From assembly GCF_023554255.2 (NCBI RefSeq), contig NZ_JAMJWD020000001.1, positions 682,001-746,000 of the forward strand: a stretch of 64,000 nt of DNA, given 5' to 3'. Below are positions 63,829-64,000 of this stretch, one piece after another; positions within the stretch are counted from its first letter, which is position 1; each line of letters opens with the position of its first letter. Both the position numbers and the translations under genes were made by a program. The notes under the pieces are model-generated. The model was not told where the DNA came from and made no database searches. It was given only the letters and a program-made list of their open reading frames with translations. The DNA is from Phyllobacterium sp. 21LDTY02-6 (GTDB lineage: Bacteria > Pseudomonadota > Alphaproteobacteria > Rhizobiales > Rhizobiaceae).

Positions 63829-64000
63829 CCCTTTCCTTCCAGGCAAAGCAGAGGCTGGGCGTGTTCGAACTCGATGCCGAGTTCACCGCCGGTCCGGGAG
63901 TGACCGCTCTCTTCGGCCGTTCGGGATCGGGCAAGACATCCATCATCCGCTTGCTGGCGGGGCTTTCCCGACCCGCCAAAGGCCATATCCTGTTCGATGG
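63825..64000 (+). CDS. modC: Molybdate ABC transporter ATPase (5' part only)
   Basis: The window ends in this gene after 58 codons. The visible part begins [12 protein letters not shown] and contains Walker [11 protein letters not shown] followed by [16 protein letters not shown], as expected for ModC after modAB. The signature, Walker B and TOBE/Mop domain lie outside the window. The ATG overlaps the modB stop. Confidence 0.93.
   Translation, partial: MTLSFQAKQRLGVFELDAEFTAGPGVTALFGRSGSGKTSIIRLLAGLSRPAKGHILFD

Overview
This 64 kb window is ordinary core chromosome of an alphaproteobacterium of the order Hyphomicrobiales (Rhizobiales). The evidence is the gene set: a very large growth-pole-ring (GPR) type coiled-coil protein, CckA, an lpiA-acvB pair, an NADP malic enzyme fused to a phosphotransacetylase-like domain, a single-cysteine DksA, a standalone FliO-like protein and DUF2865/DUF922/DUF2259/DUF1127 proteins. 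It is GC-rich and densely packed, with many ATGA start/stop overlaps. I see no rRNA, tRNA, insertion sequence, prophage or CRISPR array. The genus cannot be fixed from the sequence alone.

Layout. 1-5.7 kb: end of an ABC exporter, gltX, a secreted DUF2865 protein, maeB. 5.9-13.9 kb: metallophosphoesterase and glycosyltransferase pair, an MFS transporter, a dipeptide epimerase, and an MCE/Mla-type lipid transport operon (STAS-MlaE fusion, MlaF, MlaD, PqiC-like lipoprotein) closed by a strong two-way terminator. 14-19 kb: the 1653-residue GPR-like protein with sixteen 29-residue repeats, divergent from a small Hpt-like protein that lacks the phospho-accepting histidine. 19.7-23.4 kb: 2Fe-2S ferredoxin, its probable reductase, a secreted DUF922 protein, folP-folK. 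23.4-29.1 kb: a secreted unknown, ycjF, ycjX and sixA on the minus strand, dksA, a FliO-like protein. 29.5-36.8 kb: cckA, a MocR-type regulator, a DUF1127 protein, then purB, a DUF2259 protein and rpe. 36.9-42.1 kb: P1-family peptidase and amino-acid-type binding protein, flavin reductase, split XdhC pair, esterase-like protein, small lipoprotein. 42.1-51 kb: diacylglycerol-kinase-like protein, GH144-like glucan hydrolase, fumarylacetoacetase-like hydrolase, an unknown, the lpiA-acvB lysyl-phosphatidylglycerol operon, a bile-acid-symporter-like transporter. 51-55.8 kb: GntR/FCD regulator divergent from a sugar ABC importer. 55.8-60.7 kb: otsA-treY divergent from otsB. 60.7-64 kb: a PQQ-type sugar dehydrogenase and a modABC operon cut by the window end.

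Themes. Much of the window concerns the cell envelope and stress: polar growth (GPR), lipid transport (Mla/MCE), lysyl-PG synthesis and turnover (LpiA/AcvB), glucan breakdown, and trehalose synthesis. The observation most worth follow-up is the TreY homologue in the otsA operon: its frame is intact and its length is near normal, but all three positions where GH13 catalytic carboxylates are expected are changed (Asn302, Asp330, Ala541), together with neighbouring conserved residues. It looks like a full-length pseudoenzyme kept beside trehalose-6-phosphate synthase. Regulatory signals that can be read directly are a near-perfect molybdate (ModE) box before modA, a TAACATGTTA palindrome over the -10 region of the sugar ABC operon, an EcfG-like general-stress promoter before otsA, and several intrinsic terminators.
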